NCBI GenBank assembly: GCA_009760855.2
Contig: WPIO01000150.1
Span: 726,001-790,000 of the forward strand
Direction: 5' to 3'
From: Cristatella mucedo
Lineage: Eukaryota > Bryozoa > Phylactolaemata > Cristatellidae
DNA length: 64,000 bases
Shown here: positions 62,099-64,000 of the stretch, in pieces
Layout: each line of letters begins with the position of its first letter
Position numbering within the stretch: position 1 is the stretch's first letter
Program-made: the position numbers and the translations under genes
The notes under the pieces: model-generated
What the model was told of the DNA's origin: nothing
The model's input: the letters and a program-made list of their open reading frames with translations, nothing else
The model's database searches: none

Positions 62099-62269
62099 TG
62101 TCCTGCTCTGTTAGTGACGATGCAGCCGTTTTTGACCTGACTATTTCCTCCACCATGAGCACAAAGTATGCAACGCCAAACCATATCACGTAAGCAGAAG
62201 CAATGTAGACGAGCCATGGCGGACAGACTTGACTGGTGTTTATCTGGTATCCTATAAGTAGTGTAGTAC
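62099..62269 (-). CDS. second FRRS1-like gene (partial): b561 helix 4 end and helix 5 exon
   Basis: 171 nt with two leading and one trailing split-codon base. Acceptor CTTGTAG, donor GTAAGT. Encodes GTTLLIGYQINTSQVCPPWL, then the helix VYIASAYVIWFGVAYFVLM and VEEIVRSKTAASSLTEQD. It aligns along its length to exon 12 of the gene at 45392-6546, with the same phases. No upstream b561 exon (FRP-FNW-x-H block) was found up to 64000, so the 5' part should lie beyond the window. The open frame runs on past the donor to 61533, which is read here as intron read-through. Confidence 0.9.
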
Positions 62270-62669
62270 CTACAAGGACAGCAGTAGCGTATAGCAACTG
62301 CTAGGTCCAGTCAACGAATATGGGCACATAGAACCAAATGACTTGACCGCCGACGATTTATTGACTTATCTTGACACGGTTAACACACATGCAACTTTAA
62401 GAGAAATCGGAACTTACGTGCTGGAACTCAAAAAACAGCGAATAAGAAACAAGGTCTTTTGGTCATGAACTAAATTTGGCAGGCAGGTTACAAGATAAGC
62501 AGAAAAGCACATGACTTGCTTCAAACGCTCAAGCGAAAGTATTTGGCCAGTGCGTGAAAATCACCTGATCGTGGGCCTGCACACGCAAGCGAACACTAGT
62601 GGCGATTTTCAAAAAAGCTAAGCCAAGATATGAAGCTGCATGCCCTTTCTTGCTACCATTTGCAAAATT

Positions 62670-62745
62670 AAACAGCAAATGTAAAGCGCCTAGGAAGAGA
62701 TTGAGTTCTCTGAGGGCGCTTTATCAGGTGCATTATTATTTTAAC
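62670..62745 (+). mobile_element. family B LINE tail only
   Basis: AAATGTAAAGCGCCTAGGAA through GGGCGCTTTATC and TGCATTATTATT. Confidence 0.8.
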
Positions 62746-62749
62746 ACAA

Positions 62750-63525
62750 GCAATGTCTTTCGAGTATCTCATTAGTTTGGGGATCGTGGATCATGGATTC
62801 TTCACGGTATCATGAATTTTTCTCGACCAGTACCGAAAGAGCTTCATGAAACCTCCCGGACAGGCATCTAGACGGTGGCTGAGCCTCCCTGCATCACGAC
62901 TGGGGCACTCCGCACGGCACTGACATGAAGAAAAGGCAGAAGCAGGTACAGTAGTCACCCCCTTTGCCAAAGCCGAACTGTAATCGAGAGCCGGATCATT
63001 GCAACGAGAACGATGCCGAGTGTTTGCTGCTTGGTTAAGAATTCGATGGACATTTGCAGCCCAGATTATGAATTCGCCTAAAATAAGCTCAATTCAATTA
63101 CTTCAGTAGCTTAAAACGTAAGCTTCAGAAGATATGATACGAAAACCAGCAAAGCCAACGCGGTAAGTTCATTAGTGTCACTTGACGACTATTAAGTTGG
63201 CAGCTTTCTAACCCTGACCCACGTAACAACTTCTCGACAACACCAGCACACTGAGCTTATTCAGTCTGCAAACTGATGTAACTGAATGATTGATATTGCT
63301 AACTGATTCGACAAAAAATATCTCGATGGTCCACGACTACTTGGGAGCCACAAGCTAACCGGGAGAGTGCTAGGCTGATGTCGTTCAATGATTGCCAGCT
63401 GGATTAAAAGCTTTTCCACAAGGGCCTGGCCACCACACTGGCACAATAATAAGACATTCGAAAAAGCTCCATAATGAACTACCTCTCTCTGGGCACTTCG
63501 TGTATTCTAAAGAAGAAGCATGTCA
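62750..63525. other. intronic or flanking sequence, nothing firm
   Basis: A minus-strand TLGIVLVAMIRLSI near 62990 recalls the b561 helix-3 exon but lacks the heme His and a donor site; not annotated as an exon. Confidence 0.3.
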
Positions 63526-63529
63526 GCTG

Positions 63530-64000
63530 GTTTGCGATAGCATTCATAGTGTCCCTTCATTCTTTGACTCCAGCCTACCTATCAGATTTACTCCCCAACC
63601 AGGCTAAGCATCGTACCACCTGCTTTTCGGAATCTAACGGTTTACCTATACCTCGTGCAAACCCCAAATCCTTTGGAGACCGTGCCTTTAGTTCGTGTGT
63701 TCCCAAAGCCTGGAACTCGCTCCCGACTTCCGTCACGACATCCCCTAACTTGACCGCATTTAAAAAGAACTTAAAAGCTCACCTATTTATCGCACCATTT
63801 AGTGGGTCCCTTTGATTCGTTGTTTATGTGCTTATGCGTGCTGACACTGTGCATGCTGCCACTAACCACACTTGCATGCTAACCCTGTGCATGTCTCTCC
63901 TAACCATGCTATTCTTGTTGTTTATTGAACATGCTACTACTAACCATTCAATCATGCTTCCTTTTCAGAAAATATAAAACACCTAGAAAGAGATTGAGTT
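63530..64000 (+). mobile_element. family B LINE 3' part, runs off the window
   Basis: SLHSLTPAYLSDLLPNQAKH, SFGDRAFSSCVPKAWNSLPT, FIAPFSGSL, then the 3' UTR and the start of the hairpin at the window end. Confidence 0.88.

Noticed and set aside
62940-63050. Minus-strand TLGIVLVAMIRLSI resembling the b561 helix-3 exon of the paralog
   Set aside because: No heme histidine, no donor after it, and no FRP...FNW exon between it and 62269.

Overview
The window looks like a piece of a repeat-rich invertebrate animal genome. It has spliced genes with GT/AG introns of up to about 8 kb, non-LTR retrotransposons (LINEs) with CR1/L2-type reverse transcriptase, tRNA-derived SINEs, remnants of Tc1, pogo-like, hAT and Ty3/gypsy elements, and very long microsatellites. 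The phylum cannot be fixed from this sequence. No bacterial operon, rRNA, CRISPR array or intact tRNA was seen.

The main gene is on the minus strand, from 45392 down to 6546. Exon-by-exon reading gives 14 coding exons, each with consensus splice sites and compatible phases. They sum to 1818 nt, or 605 residues: signal peptide, Reeler domain, DOMON domain, cytochrome b561 core with four heme-ligand histidines, and a C-terminal membrane helix. This is the architecture of ferric-chelate reductase 1 (FRRS1/SDR2). Upstream on the same strand, at 62269-60110, are the last three coding exons of a second FRRS1-like gene whose 5' part lies beyond the window. The two therefore form a tandem paralog pair.

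Almost everything else is introns and intergenic DNA filled with mobile elements. Two LINE families recur. Family A has a 3' end at a conserved block next to CA, TA or CT microsatellites. Family B ends in a hairpin followed by (ATT)n. Two tRNA-derived SINE families (SINE1 and SINE2) recur. The SINE1 tail folds like the family B LINE tail, which suggests a LINE-SINE partnership. Nested insertions are common: family B in another LINE at 201-460, family B in a gypsy pol remnant at 26430-26990, and SINE1 in SINE2 near 50.1 kb.

Region by region: 0-6.5 kb is intergenic 3' flank with LINE and SINE debris, a 29-bp minisatellite and an unexplained GC-rich stretch. 6.5-45.4 kb is the FRRS1-like gene; its introns hold a rearranged duplication of its own exon 13 (18.1-18.9 kb), pogo-like and Tc1 remnants, a gypsy remnant, a degenerate ~170-bp satellite (28.4-30.15 kb) and long GA/GT arrays. 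45.4-60 kb holds LINEs, a CpG-dense block (50.75-52.3 kb), an LTR pair around a hAT remnant, and a perfect 19-bp hairpin. 60-62.3 kb is the paralog 3' end, and 62.3-64 kb is its intron with LINE tails.
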